Assembly (NCBI GenBank): GCA_973895155.1
Contig: OZ316894.1
Span: 23,064,001-23,128,000, forward strand
DNA: 64,000 nt
Direction of reading: 5' to 3'
From: Marsupella aquatica
Taxonomy: Eukaryota; Marchantiophyta
Part shown: positions 1 through 11,280 of the stretch, piece after piece
How the letters are laid out: the number at the start of each line of letters is the position of its first letter
Numbering within the stretch: position 1 is the first letter of the stretch
Notes under the pieces: model-generated
Databases searched by the model: none
What the model saw: only the letters and a program-made list of their open reading frames with translations
What the model was told of the DNA's origin: nothing
Position numbers and translations under genes: made by a program

Positions 1-2300
1 TGTGACTGCGCAGCCTCGTACTTTGTATCCTTGCCCTAAATTATGTGTCCAAACTCCCTAAGGGCATTTTTACCTCTACACAGAATGGGCATGCAGTAAT
101 CAGTGGATGCAATTTATTGGATCGTGCATTTACCGATAAGTGCATATTGACGCTTATCAAGGGTAAGGGCTTAGAAAGTTGTCTGGCCCAGTTGGTACCT
201 CCTAGCTCTTAGGTTTACTACTAGTCCGCAATCCCTAGTGTCTTCGGAGGTCCTTGAGAAGACTTGGGAATCCTGAGGGAGATCACACAACTTGTGTGTG
301 GGAGACAGAGCTCTTCAAAGGAATATTTTACTGAAAAAGGAAACATCACAAACTATGCTATAGTTGCACAAATCTCTAATTGCAGCTTCGGCGATTCTTC
401 ACTCGCAACTTCCCAGCCTCTGAAATTGGATCGACACACTCATCAAACAGTCGATGAGAATTTGCGGCAATGTTGACAATAGGGCATACCTACCTACTTA
501 ACGTAGAAACTCATTTTCAAAGCATGGTGTGAGCTGTATTCGGATTATCCAATTGTGAAATTGCATCTTTCTCACCAAATCTCAATCCTGCCGTCAGTTG
601 GCAGTAGGGCAGGCACCACATTTTCACCCGATGCAATGTCAGTAACTCAGCAGGTGCAGTACGTAGGTAAGCAATGCAATCTCCCACTCGTTGATGCCCA
701 CAACAAGAAGTGCAGGACATGAACTCGTCAAGAAAAAGCTAGAATTACTGAACAATATGGCATCTGCTCAAGTCCATCCATCTGCTCAAGTCCATCTGAA
801 TTTGCCCGACATACCTTTTTCCTCTTCCACATAGTCGAAGGAAAAGTTGACAGTTCCTCCTGAACTGCACCTGATAAGAGAGCATGGCACCATGATGACG
901 ACCATCCTTTTTGTCTGGCAACTAACAAGGGAGTCCAAATCGCAGCCGTCGCATGCATGTGGAAAAAGTGCACCAGAATTGCACCAAATAAGAGTTGGAC
1001 GAGCTGTCACTTCCACCGATGGTCCGAGAGGAGTAGCACAAGGCTCCAACTTTGGGAGAAAAGGGTGGAGGAATTAGAGCTGCAATAGCTGCTGTTGTGG
1101 CATATGCCATTGATGTCACAACATAAACAGAGGCAGGCCGCGACACGGAGGTTTACTCGACAGGTGCTGCCCAGGTGCTGCCCTTATTAGAACGGGAACT
1201 CTCCACCTCAATTACCATATGACAACCCTGTATGGAGGGTTTCCAAATGTTGCATCTCGAGGTGTCAGTTCGGATTGTGGCAATGAGGAGGATGAGTTTG
1301 TCACACACAATGGAAGTGAGGTGCATTGGGACAAAATTGGGCAATCCTCACTGGTACAAAGTATTCACTGCCTTCCGGGTTGAGTAAACATGAAAATTTG
1401 CGTTGGAAGTTCTTGCAGATGCTGACCAAACGTTTGTCTCCATAACGCAGATGACTCTTGAAGAGCAAAGTTCTACTCCAGCTTTCTCTTCTCGAATTTG
1501 CCTATGTTATCTGGTGTCTCTACGACCGTCTACCTAGCCTCAGACAAATTCTCAAAAGATATCCTTACTTTCTCCTGACTCGAGACAATCAATTTTCAAT
1601 GTGGAACGACGTAGGGCTCAGTAGACTTGGAAGCTCGCTAGAATTGGATACGATAGGATGAAAACGCTAATAATTCTCTCATAATGCATTTTTAATTCTG
1701 GAGAGAAAACATGCTCTTCTCTGCACGGGAGGTTGCCATAATTATATACTCTACAGGCAGCGACTCTCTCACGAAACCCGACAGTAGGAAGTGCCTGCCG
1801 CAACCATCATTGTCTTCAAATTCCATTTTCCAACAAAACATTATTTGCCCAGTCGGCCATGTTAGCAGGATCCTACTGTCGACCATTGTGAAACTTCCAT
1901 CAGTAAGCGTCCCTAGTGATGAATTCCCAATCTGCAGCTTCCATCCAGTACTTGATGTTTTTGACAAACAGCATAATTGGTTTGAATTCAATGAATTTGA
2001 CAAAATTAACAAACCTGATTTACACGTACGTTGAAGTCAATGAAATTGACGAAATTGACAAACCTGATTTGATCACACGTATTTGATTGAAACAAGATGA
2101 CTCGAATAGAAAAAAGGACCGATAGAATTGACATATTTTATTGAGATGAAATTGCTTGGAATGAAAAGGAATGGACGGATGGAGTTGACGTAATTGGTTG
2201 AAACATAGAGAGGAGCATGATTCTTGATCCATGAGTAGACTCTTGGAAATAGAAAGTTCGTTCCGACAAGTTCGTTCAAGTCTATGCACATTGCAGACAT
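1..2300. repeat. Duplicated block, unit a (left copy)
   Basis: This stretch reappears with small indels at about 41687-44030. Shortened versions lie at about 40215-40960 and 31386-31640. It contains short conserved coding-looking pieces, for example a run reading DRAFTDKCILTLIKGKGLES near 120-185 that is also present at 41805-41865. All of them are broken by stops and frameshifts, and I do not recognise the protein. The right part (about 1980-2290) is rich in GAATTGAC/AAATTGAC-like words. It lies 3' of ankyrin copy 1. I take it as a decayed gene or mobile sequence carried along in the segmental duplication, not as an active gene. Confidence 0.6.
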
Positions 2301-2752
2301 TTCTATCTTAGCTCCCGACATTGCTCCTGAATCAAGAATCTTTGTAGTTCACCAAAAAAATCGCACCCACACTGCAAGCCAATTGTCTAGAGTTCGAATC
2401 AATGACCTGCGCTTATGCAAAGGAATGCCTTTGGTAGGCTCGTCTGAGAAGACCTACTGTAGCTCATCGCCGCAGCAAATGAACACTCTTGTGATCCGGA
2501 CTTGAGATGCAATTATAAATGCCACGCCACCCCAACTTCCGCAAGGCTTGACGCTAGACACGAATCTTTTTGTTTTTTCAGACAAAATATATAAACTGCA
2601 AAGGAACAAGAAGCCCAACGGGGAGACATGATCCCGAAGGGGAGAAGACCCATCAAGGGAAGGCAAGCACAAAGCCAAGAGGCCAGATAAAGCACTACAG
2701 AACAAACCCAGAACAAGAGACCTAATACCCTACCTAAAACCCTATCTGTGGG
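2301..2752. other. Intergenic, 3' side of ankyrin copy 1
   Basis: No gene is supported here. A T-rich tract followed by an AT-rich stretch (about 2565-2600) and a GC-richer segment (2600-2720) looks, on the minus strand, like the 3' end of a short A-tailed retroposon. No target duplication could be defined. Confidence 0.3.
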
Positions 2753-4872
2753 CTACGAAGAGCCTGGGTAGTCTGGTTCAAAACCTTCGTAGTAGAGTTC
2801 AGTGTCAGATGTTTCAGTCTTACTGCTGTGTTCGAATTTCCGAGTACAGTCCCTCGATTCTATCCATCCACCAAATGCAGTTCTTATCCGGATTTTCCTC
2901 CTGACCCTCCTGATTTTCTTCCTGACCCTCTGGACTTTCCTTGTGACCCTCGCAAAATTAATTCCCCTTTGGAGAAAAACAGATGATACATCATACATTT
3001 TCCTGACCCACCGGGATCTAGGAAAAATAATACCAAGCAATCGAATAAACAGCAGCAGAAACCCTATCAGACACGTTGCTCCACCTATGGAAGCTGTGAT
3101 AATTGTCAAATCTCCTCCAAGTGATGATATACCATTGGCACTTATCACAACAATAGAACCTGCAGCAAAAGCTAAGAGTATACAAACAATGGATGGGAAA
3201 AGGGTTGCAACTGCCAAGATGATCATCCCACGAGTTCTTTCTAATTCGGCTGCCATTGGCTGTTGTGGCATTGGAAGCACAGGAATCAGAGAAAAAGTAA
3301 TGGCAGCAATTGCTAGATAGAAGGACAGTGTATCACAAACAATAAAAATTCTGACCCATATGTACCTGGCTTGAATTTGATTAGGCCCATCTCCACTACC
3401 ATAGCCAAGTGGGGGTTGCAATGGTCCCACGTATGATGCTGTTGCAACCAATGTTGCCATGACTGAGATTGCATTTGTAGCAAAACTCATGCCAGTTTGA
3501 CTTGCACTAAACTCCTTCAATTGCCTGTTGTACCACCATGAAACGAACTTCTCGTTGGTGCTCAAGCTACCTTTTGGATATGGAGCTTGCCCATCCTCGT
3601 CTACTTTGAAGAGATCACATCCACACTGCAACAAGAGATTGATGCATCCTTGTCTCTCAACAATGGTATTCTCATATGCTGGAGGCCCCAGATAATTTGG
3701 TCTAATGTACTTGACATTCACAAAGTCAAGTAAATGACCCTCAATTCTGATATCTTGGGGGTCCAAGACAGCATGAAGAACAGTGCCTTCTTGGTTGTCT
3801 TCAATGTATGGATCACATATTTTGCACTCTATAAACGCTGTCAAGAGCTGTTACCAGATCTTGCAGCCATATGAATGGTTGGCCAAGTAACACGACCAGA
3901 ATTCCTTTCATGTGGCCATTCTCCAGCTAGCCATCCATACTGAGAAATTTTCTCCCGGCCAGGATATTGAAGTGGTTTCCAGAGTCCAAGCCATCCATAC
4001 TTAGAATTTCTTCCCCCATCAGAATTTTGCCCTCTTTTTTGGAGGCCCTGTTCAGCAGACTAGAACACAAGATCTCACAGGTTCATTATTACATTCAGCA
4101 TGGATAAAAACTTCAGGAAATCATGCACTAAACTTTAGACCCTGTGTATGGTTTTAATTGAATGACAATCTCCGAATATGAAAGAATTTACAAAGAATGC
4201 GCCATTTGCAACTGGTCACATAGCCCAAAAAATGTCAACGATAATAACTTGAAAGAGCAATCACAGTCCCTCAAAACTGCAATAACCAAGAGTGGAAGAG
4301 TGGATAAAGGTCTGGTCCTCACATGAAGTCCTCTCACCGTCCCCACTTGGCCTCTCAGAGTCGCAAGCTCTAACGTATCTACGGTGCTGTCATTGATGCG
4401 GTAACCGGTGCCACATAGCGACAAATGGAAGGGAGTATCTTGTGGGGAGAATGTCGCACTTCCGTAATGGATTAATCCGGTCTCGTGCATAATTGCGCTA
4501 TGGAGAGGGGTTGTAAGATCAATTTCTCTCCCGCGTCCAAAGCCATTCTCTGCAGAGACAGTATTCGAATTGAGATCCATATCTATCCCTCGCCGTTGCA
4601 AACAGATAACGGGATCCTTCATTGGCTGTTGCCAAAGCGTTCGGTTAGCGTAGGTATTTCTTTTCAGGTCAAAAAATTCGGGATTCTGCCTCCCGCACGC
4701 GGAGGCCAACCACAGGTGCATATCTAGGAGCTCCGTATGCTGGTCGCTTAGTACGATATGTCGGTGCCAAGCCGTTCGCCCTAAACCATCACGTAGCGTC
4801 ATTGCAAATCCAAAGACTCTTAGTTGATCGGTCAGTGGGAAATTATGTATAAGATAATACCGATCTACAGGG

Positions 4873-4892
4873 AGGTTACTGGCGTGTAACCT
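4873..4892. other. Left-end inverted repeat of the recombinase element
   Basis: AGGTTAC, six bases, then GTAACCT. The 7-bp arms are perfect and the left arm is the flanking direct repeat itself. Tyrosine recombinases bind inverted half-sites around a 6-8 bp crossover spacer, so this may be the crossover site. That role is inferred. Confidence 0.5.
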
Positions 4893-5196
4893 GCCCGACC
4901 AAGTTCCGACCCTGACTCGACCGGCGTAGCCGGGAGAGTTTGGGGAGGAACAGGGGAGGGCCGGTTGAACGCTAGTAACAACCGTTAGATCGGGATTACC
5001 ATACGTAATCTAGGGTCAGTGATTATCTTACTGGCTACTAACGGTACAACCAATGACGTCCAAGCAAAGAAGAGACATTCAAAAAAGAGTGTGTAGCCGT
5101 GACGGGATGAGCACGACGTTCAATTCATTTTTTGAGGTGAGACTAGGATTGCAAGGCTGAGGCGCTGGCGGGGCAAGATTTGAAATCAATTGCAAC

Positions 5197-8100
5197 TTGT
5201 TGAGCATGGTTCGCAGAGAAGCGCTGCCGGGCACAAAATTCAAATTTCCTCTTCGTGCTACGAGATACAGCCTGCTGAATTGCTTCCATTTAGTGTTCAA
5301 GCATTCTGAGGTTGCGATGAGTGTTCTCTCTTACAAGACATTTGCAAAAGACAATTGGAGTCAATGCAATGATCACTTGATGAAGGTCTTGGAGAGTTTC
5401 GCTTATCCATATCAGTCATTTCAGATCATATCGAAATCTGTCCAGAGAGTTATGGTTGCCAAGATCGAAGATGATGCTGCACAGACAGAAGATGATGGAG
5501 CAGATTCGCAAGAGTCAGATGACTTGGAGATGCGCCTTCTTGATGAGCTTGCAGGCGAGCTTGAGACGGAACATGTTCCTGATTTATTTGCTGATTTACC
5601 TCAATTTGATGGATGTACTGTTGTCATTCCCGCTCATCAGAATGCAGATACTTCAGAGGAAAGGATTTACGTTGCACAAGGTGAAGGATCAATTTCCACT
5701 GTCGTCAGTATTCCAGGACTGAGAGATGTTGCTGATCCTGTATTGGTGGAGGCTAGTCGTGGAAAAGAGAAACAGCCTTCTGAACACAACGATCGATGGG
5801 CAATGAGGCGAGCTGATCAGCTCCGATCAGCCATGCATTGGGATATGTCACTTCCTATAGGGGACCTGCCCTTAGTTTAGCTCGATGAACTCTTCAGTCA
5901 CTTGTTTTTGAGGGCTGTAAAGGTAGATGGATTACCATATCCCAGCTCGACTCTAATGAACATGATGAATGGCCTAAATCGAATCATTCGACGTGCCAGC
6001 ATTATTCGAGCTCTGAATGGTACCACAGAAGGTTTGGTTGAGCCAAATTTCAACATCAATTCGCATTCGGCCTTCACCAAAACTCGATTGGTTCTCAGGG
6101 CAGCAATAAAGAAGTCTGCACGAGATGGCGTAAATAAAAAACGAAAGCAGGCAAGTATTTAATCTACCGGCATTTGTTTGAGAATATCTATCAGTATTCA
6201 TTTCTTGATTTGAGAAGGTCGTAATCTGTGAGTTCTCCGGTGTGCAGGTTCAGATTATTACTGAGGAGATGGAAACGACTGTGTTTGCCGACATCGACCA
6301 TCAGATTACCAGTCCACATGGCTGCCAGAAATGACTCGCATTTTATTGTCTCTGTCATCTTGGAATAAGAGGTGGTGGCGAACTGTGGAATTTGCAACGA
6401 AAGGATTTGAGAATTGAGGTGAACAAAATCGGACAGGAGTACGTGAGGTAACTCTACTGCTTTCCTCCAAACAATTGCCTATCCAAGCACTATTCTATCT
6501 CCCCGCCAAGAACCTGCGATTTTGATCTGTCTTTTACGGGATGCCTAAACCCCATCTCTCCCCCTCTATGTCGGCACAATTTCAGATCGAAGGCTGCGAC
6601 CCTTTTCCTCGCATTAAACCTCTGCCACTACCCGTAGTGCCGGCCGCTCCTGAACGAAAGGAGAGTCACCGCTCGAAGGGCACAGTTGGACATGGATTTG
6701 CTTCAGCTGGGGTAAGGAATTCTCTAGAAACAAAGTGAAGTCTACGACTCTTTTTTTTGCGTAAATGAGCCAATGATTGCTTCGAGTACCCCTCTCATCG
6801 CGCACTCAAAGCAGGAATTCTACATGAGTCAAGTACCCATTCGCATGACTATTTTGCGACAGTGAGTCGACTTTGTTGAGCAGAGAAAGTGCAATTTGAC
6901 TTTGCTTGCAGAGAAAGTGCAATTCGACTCAGTCCTGATTCAAGTAAGCTTACCAAGTAAGAGTCCATTAAGAGCTTTGTGTGGGCGAGGCCCGCCTGCT
7001 TTGCCCCATCAAGTCCTCCTCCCTGTTTGTTTAGGGTTCCGTTTATTAGATGGGGTTTGTTTATTTTGGACGACAAGCATGTTTCTGGCCTGCCTACAGA
7101 CTTTTTTGTGTTCGTGAGCTCGCTCCTTCATCTTTCTCAGCTATTGTCGTATCGAACATCAGCTGAGTGTGATCGCTTGTAATGGCTCGCGATCCTACCA
7201 AATAATAATGGTTCATAGCAGCAACAGCGAAGCTCATATTCATCCCTTGTGAATGGTTAACAGTGTGCTAAGCGGTACTTTGTGAGTTAATTGTTACTCA
7301 TTTGTCAAGTCATTGAAGTGAACATTGATGCATGCACTTATCAACTTTGTTGTTTTTGTGGTGTCTGCTCAGGTTTGAAGAGCGAGAGTCCAAAAACAAC
7401 AACTATACTCTAAGTCGTTATAATGAGGAGCAGTTTCGAAACTTGTACCACTCGTTTGAGCCAGATTTTGTGTTGTGCGTCAAGCAGTACTGGCGACACC
7501 TGCCAGTAGAGGATCTAGTTGAAACTAAGCCAGATTTGTTTCTAGGTCCAATTACTAACCCAGCTGGCATTGCTTGGTATAATAGAATGACCAAGGTCGG
7601 TTGAGACCGAGCTGCTAATTGGTTAAAGACCATGCTGCAGCTTGTTGGCCTGCCGACAGATTTGTTCACAAACAAGAGTGGGCGAGCTACTCTTATTAAG
7701 CGGATGGCTTCTCGTGGCGTACCTGATGAGGTGGGTATGATGATCTCAGGTCATCATACTGTTGATGGCTATCAGAGGTACGACCGAACCAAACTCTTGA
7801 AAATGGAAGCAACAACTCTTGTTTCTGCAAGACCTGATTTGAATTACGAGACTGCACTTACAGAGGTATCTAAGCGGTTTGTGGAAGACGACGTGATTGG
7901 ATGCTCGAAAACATTGAATCCACTGATTGGGCCAATGGTTATCCCTTTACTGCAACATTTGAGTGGAACCACGTTGCCTCCCATCATCTGCAAGGACATC
8001 ACTGGAAGTTTTAAATCGACAAGCAACACCAACACGATGCAGGTAGAGGCTCCGATAGTTTTTGGTCAATTGTGTGTTCATTTGTTGGTCGAATGTGTGT

Positions 8101-8438
8101 GGACTGTTTTTGAGCTTTTATCACAGGAGAGAAATGTTGTCGATAATTCAAAGAAGGCCCAGGAGAATGTGCCGACTGCAAATGTTGTGCAGTGGCATAA
8201 GGAGCACATTGAAGAAGTCTCCAAGTGGCATAAGGAGGCTGATGACATCAATTTTGAGGCGTACTTGGCAGAGAATCCTACTACTGCAAAACATTTTAGA
8301 GGATCAAGTAGCTCTCAGGTTTACGGAGGAAGTAGCATGAGTGGTAACCAGTTCCAGCATTGTACGATTAACATCATTTGTGGGAACAAGAAAGATGATG
8401 ATGACAACAAGGAGAATGTTAGAAACGGTCAATCATAG
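5197..8438 (+). pseudogene. Crypton/DUF3504-type tyrosine recombinase, decayed
   Basis: Three exons are inferred. Exon 1 runs from about 5197 to 6150 (start uncertain), with a GC-AG intron 6151-6247. Exon 2 is 6248-6447, followed by intron 6448-7372 (GTAACT...CTGCTCAG). Exon 3 is 7373-8438. The frame is continuous across both junctions. Exon 1 has an acidic N-terminus, then the SAM-like DNA-binding region typical of this family (LDELFSHLFLRAVK, SSTLMNMMNGLNR, FTKTRLVLRAAIKKS). Exon 2 carries catalytic box I, LGIRGGGEL. Exon 3 carries NPAGIAWYNRM, box II as TNKSGRAT and box III as SGHHTVDGYQRY with the Tyr nucleophile. It ends with a CTINI-type motif as in Cryptons. Decay: in-frame stops at 5878 (TAG), 6332 (TGA) and 7602 (TGA), and Lys where the box II His is expected. 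It is therefore probably dead, but every family landmark is legible. Confidence 0.75.
6448..7372 (+). other. Second intron of the recombinase gene
   Basis: A 925-bp stretch bounded by AG|GTAACT and CTCAG|G. Joining the flanks gives EYVR-FEERES in frame, where related recombinases are collinear. Small ORFs inside it show no recognisable homology. Confidence 0.6.
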
Positions 8439-8879
8439 AGTTAGAAACACAGAAAATTACATTTAGATCAGCACGGATCTTGTTGATCTCGTGACTTCAG
8501 TTTTTCGATGTAAATCTTAAGGATGTTGATCCCCTGAACAAGGATCATTATTTGATGATTCGATGAATAAAGTGACAATGTATTTTCCTCAGACGAAAGC
8601 TTTTGCGTAAATGGATATTGTGTGGAGTCTGTTGTTGCAGTCTGGCATCTGCATGGTCGCGTCGCTTCACTCAAACCTGCTAAAATTGCTGCCATGTGTC
8701 CTCTGATATGACTGGTGCCGTCTAATGTCACCGTGTAGTTTATAGAACGGTGGGATAATATTCTCAGACGGTGAGGAATATGCCACTTCTAGTGACACGT
8801 TATGACTTTCTACAGGGGCATTATGCATGTCTGGAGGGGGGTTGCGGGTGTCTGTAGGGAAGATTATGGGAATGGAGGG

Positions 8880-8907
8880 TACCGACGGGAAACTGTGCCC
8901 GTCGGTA
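8880..8907. repeat. Perfect hairpin near the right end of the element
   Basis: TACCGACGGG, eight bases, CCCGTCGGTA: 10-bp perfect arms, 18 bp inside the right direct repeat. It could be a recombinase accessory site or a hairpin terminator. A second, shorter inverted repeat, TAACCctaGGTTA, lies at 8918-8930 and overlaps the right direct repeat. Confidence 0.6.
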
Positions 8908-10177
8908 AGGTAAGCACTAACCCTAGGTTACGGTACAGCTCCCAGAAAGCGAGTTCTGACCTCTTATCCACCGCGACATGAAATGGGGTTCTCCCCTGCG
9001 CATCAGGGAGCTTCAAGAGTGACTGCCAAAGAGGGTCTTCCCCTGGTGGAGTCTGGTACTCCCAAACCTGCCGCCACAAGCACTTTAGAATGAGCTGAGC
9101 TGCTTTTCTCGAAGAAGGGCCCCATCGGTCCCCCTGACGTAGGATGGTGAACAGAAAGTGAAACAGGTACTCTGATACTCGCTCTTTCCCTAGATCAAAA
9201 TCCCAGAAGAGAAAATTGAATTCTCGGTCGTTCCTCCACGTATCGAAGATTCTTTGGCAGACTCTCAGAGAACGAGAGTCTCCTTTGATCCTCTCAACAA
9301 CTCCTTCCGTGATTTTTCTTAGTTGGTCCCTCTGGAGGTCAATCATGGAAACACTCCGTGTCTTGGGCCCAATCCGGGAAGCGCTCGGTGTCTTGGTTAA
9401 GAGTAAAGCAAGGACATCAAGGTTTCCGTTTACTAGTGCCACTGCCCGTGCGTCCAATTCGCGAGCGGGACCAGAGTACAAATACTTTGCACGTAACAGT
9501 TCATCAAAGTCGAGGACTGGGCGTGCTTTGATTTCGTCAACTTCGCTATCCAGCAAGGCAAGATCATTGGCCAAGCTTAAGAGATGGCTACTAGTACCTT
9601 TGTCCGGTGCCACGCGAATAGCAGCATCTTCAGAATGAAAAGAATCAGCACCATTGTTTTCGATCTTACTGTCTGCCTTAGTGTGAAACTCATCTGGGGC
9701 TCCTGTGGATGCGTCTTCGTTGCCACTTGAAGCACTGATTTCTTCGTCTGTTGAAAACTCAACACTTTGCTTATCCTTTTCTGACCTGCCACCGAGGTTG
9801 TCTTCTCCCTTGTAGAACTTGACAACTTGCTCCACGATTTCGATGCAGCCTCTGCTTGCACCCAGATGAAGCACAGCTAACGCCCGGTCTTTCAAGAGGC
9901 TCGAATCATCTTTCAAGAGCCGCATGACTTTAATACAATCGCCAGCCAAGTCCTTGAGTTCCGCATCAAGTTTGTCCTTCAGCGAGTTACCACCGGTGCG
10001 TTCTTCCGGATCTGTATCCAGATGAAGCACAGCTGCCCGCCGGTCGTTCAAGAGGCTAGAATCCTCTTTCAAAGGCCGCATGATTTCGAGTAGACAATCG
10101 TCATCCCAGTCCTTGAGGTCAGTGTCCATTTCGTCCTTCAGCGCCTCGCGACCCGTGCGTTCTTGCGAATCTGCCAT

Positions 10178-11280
10178 GGATTCTGTAGAAATGGAGTGGA
10201 AGAAAATTCTGTGTCGTGAGGAGAGGGCTCACTTGGGACCCCCTTGTACCGTTCGGCTCTCGCCGCGCGCGAATAGGACAGTAGCAGATGGAGGTAAGGC
10301 AGGAAGGGAAAATTGCAGCTTATCAACACAGCACATTCCTCGTGGCTCCTTGAGTCCTTTGGTTGCATCAATTGATGGGTTATACCTCTGGAGACTCGTT
10401 CGAGAAACATACTGCCTTACTGTACCGCCGGACTAGGCGAGCCCCAGTCCTTTCACTGTAAACTATCTTGCAGTCGGATACAATCTTGTCTTCCTGCGTG
10501 TTCCGAGTGGCTACTTCTCTTAACCATTTGTTGCTCTTGTACTCTGGGAGATTGGCTACCGGCCATGTGCCTAAAGTCTTGTTCGTTTTAAAATGCTGTC
10601 CAATGAATGTTGTTAGTTTCTACCACGTGCCGAAATTCTTGTCCAGTGGGAACATAATATTTCAACAAGAACATTTCTACAACCGTGCAATTCCTCGCCG
10701 CGTTGTTGCGCAGGGTCTCTTTTTTTAATCTCGGAAGATGTCTCTACCCTTTGTACCGTTCGGCTCTCGCGGCATAGGAGAGTAGCAACCGCAGGTAAGT
10801 CCTAGACATGGTAGAGACAGGGAAATTGGGGCTTATCTGCTGTTTCGATGTCGAATTCAACACAGCACATTCCTCGTGGCTCCTTCGGTCCTTCCCTGCA
10901 TTGATTGATTTGTCCCCTCTTGAGACTCGTTAGAGACTGTCTTACTGTCCCGCAGGCTTGGCGAGCCTCATTCAGTTCTGAGGTCCGTTTTTGCTACAAT
11001 AGTTTGCAGTCCTGTACAATCTTGCAGTCCTGCATATTGCTAGTAGCTCGGTCGCTGAAGCATTTATTGCTCTTGTACTCTGGCAGATTGGGTACCGGCC
11101 ATCAGGTGCGTAATTCCTGTTCGTTCTAAATGCGGTCCACTGAATGTTGGTGTTGGTTATTGACTATCGCGTGCCGAAATTCCTGTCCACTCAAAACGTA
11201 ATATATTACAACACAATCATTTCTTCAGCCGTGCAAAATCCTCTCCGCGTTGTTGTGCAGTCTCTTTTCTTAATCGAGTA
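10178..11280. repeat. Tandemly duplicated 5' region of ankyrin copy 1
   Basis: The upstream region occurs twice here. The word GTACCGTTCGGCTCTCGC is at about 10247 and again at about 10758. CCTCGTGGCTCC recurs at about 10337 and 10870, and the TGCGCAG...CTCTTTTTT stretch recurs at about 10710 and 11260. Copy 2 has a single version at 36082-36690 and copy 3 a partial one at 48389-48800. Because the gene runs on the minus strand, this is promoter/5' UTR DNA, so copy 1 once had a doubled upstream region. Confidence 0.65.

Larger units (their letters stand above)
4880..8931 (+). mobile_element. Crypton-like tyrosine-recombinase DNA element
   Basis: A 4,052-bp insertion into exon 1 of ankyrin copy 1. 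The 7-bp word AGGTTAC occurs at 4873-4879 and 8925-8931. Deleting everything from 4880 to 8931 rejoins the ankyrin frame (...ELYRNLPVDRYY...), so the boundaries are fixed to within the 7-bp ambiguity. No long terminal inverted or direct repeats are seen. Short inverted repeats sit at both ends. The element carries one three-exon recombinase gene of Crypton/DUF3504 type in the orientation opposite to the host gene. Insertion by recombination of a circle, leaving a short direct repeat, is the known Crypton style. The lack of TIRs and the enzyme type argue against hAT, MULE or Helitron. Confidence 0.8.
2753..10177 (-). pseudogene. Ankyrin-repeat/PGG-domain membrane protein, copy 1 (disrupted)
   Basis: Related to ACD6-type plant proteins: cytoplasmic ankyrin repeats followed by a PGG-like domain with about four membrane segments. 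Exon 1 is split into 8932-10177 and 4323-4879 by the recombinase element 4880-8931. Removing the element and one 7-bp repeat restores an open frame of 601 codons across the junction, comparable with 573 and 570 in copies 2 and 3. The exon 1 donor (GTGAGG) lies at 4317-4322 and the exon 2 acceptor just before 4047. Exon 2 (2753-4047) lacks 4 bp (CATA on the plus strand) at 3849/3850 relative to copies 2 and 3. This shifts the frame and gives a stop soon after an ...AARSGN motif. Its start also holds an internal duplication that repeats YGWL. The downstream 363-codon frame keeps the PGG region and ends in a longer basic tail (KKIRRVRRKIR) than its sisters. N-terminal start: ATG at 10177. Confidence 0.85.

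Noticed and set aside
2802-3320. 172-codon plus-strand ORF over ankyrin copy 1
   Set aside because: Antisense shadow of the PGG domain; the same antisense frame appears in the other two copies because the coding strand is conserved.
8880-8907. Rho-independent terminator
   Set aside because: The hairpin is perfect but lies in a eukaryotic element without a following T tract; a recombinase-site role or chance is more plausible.
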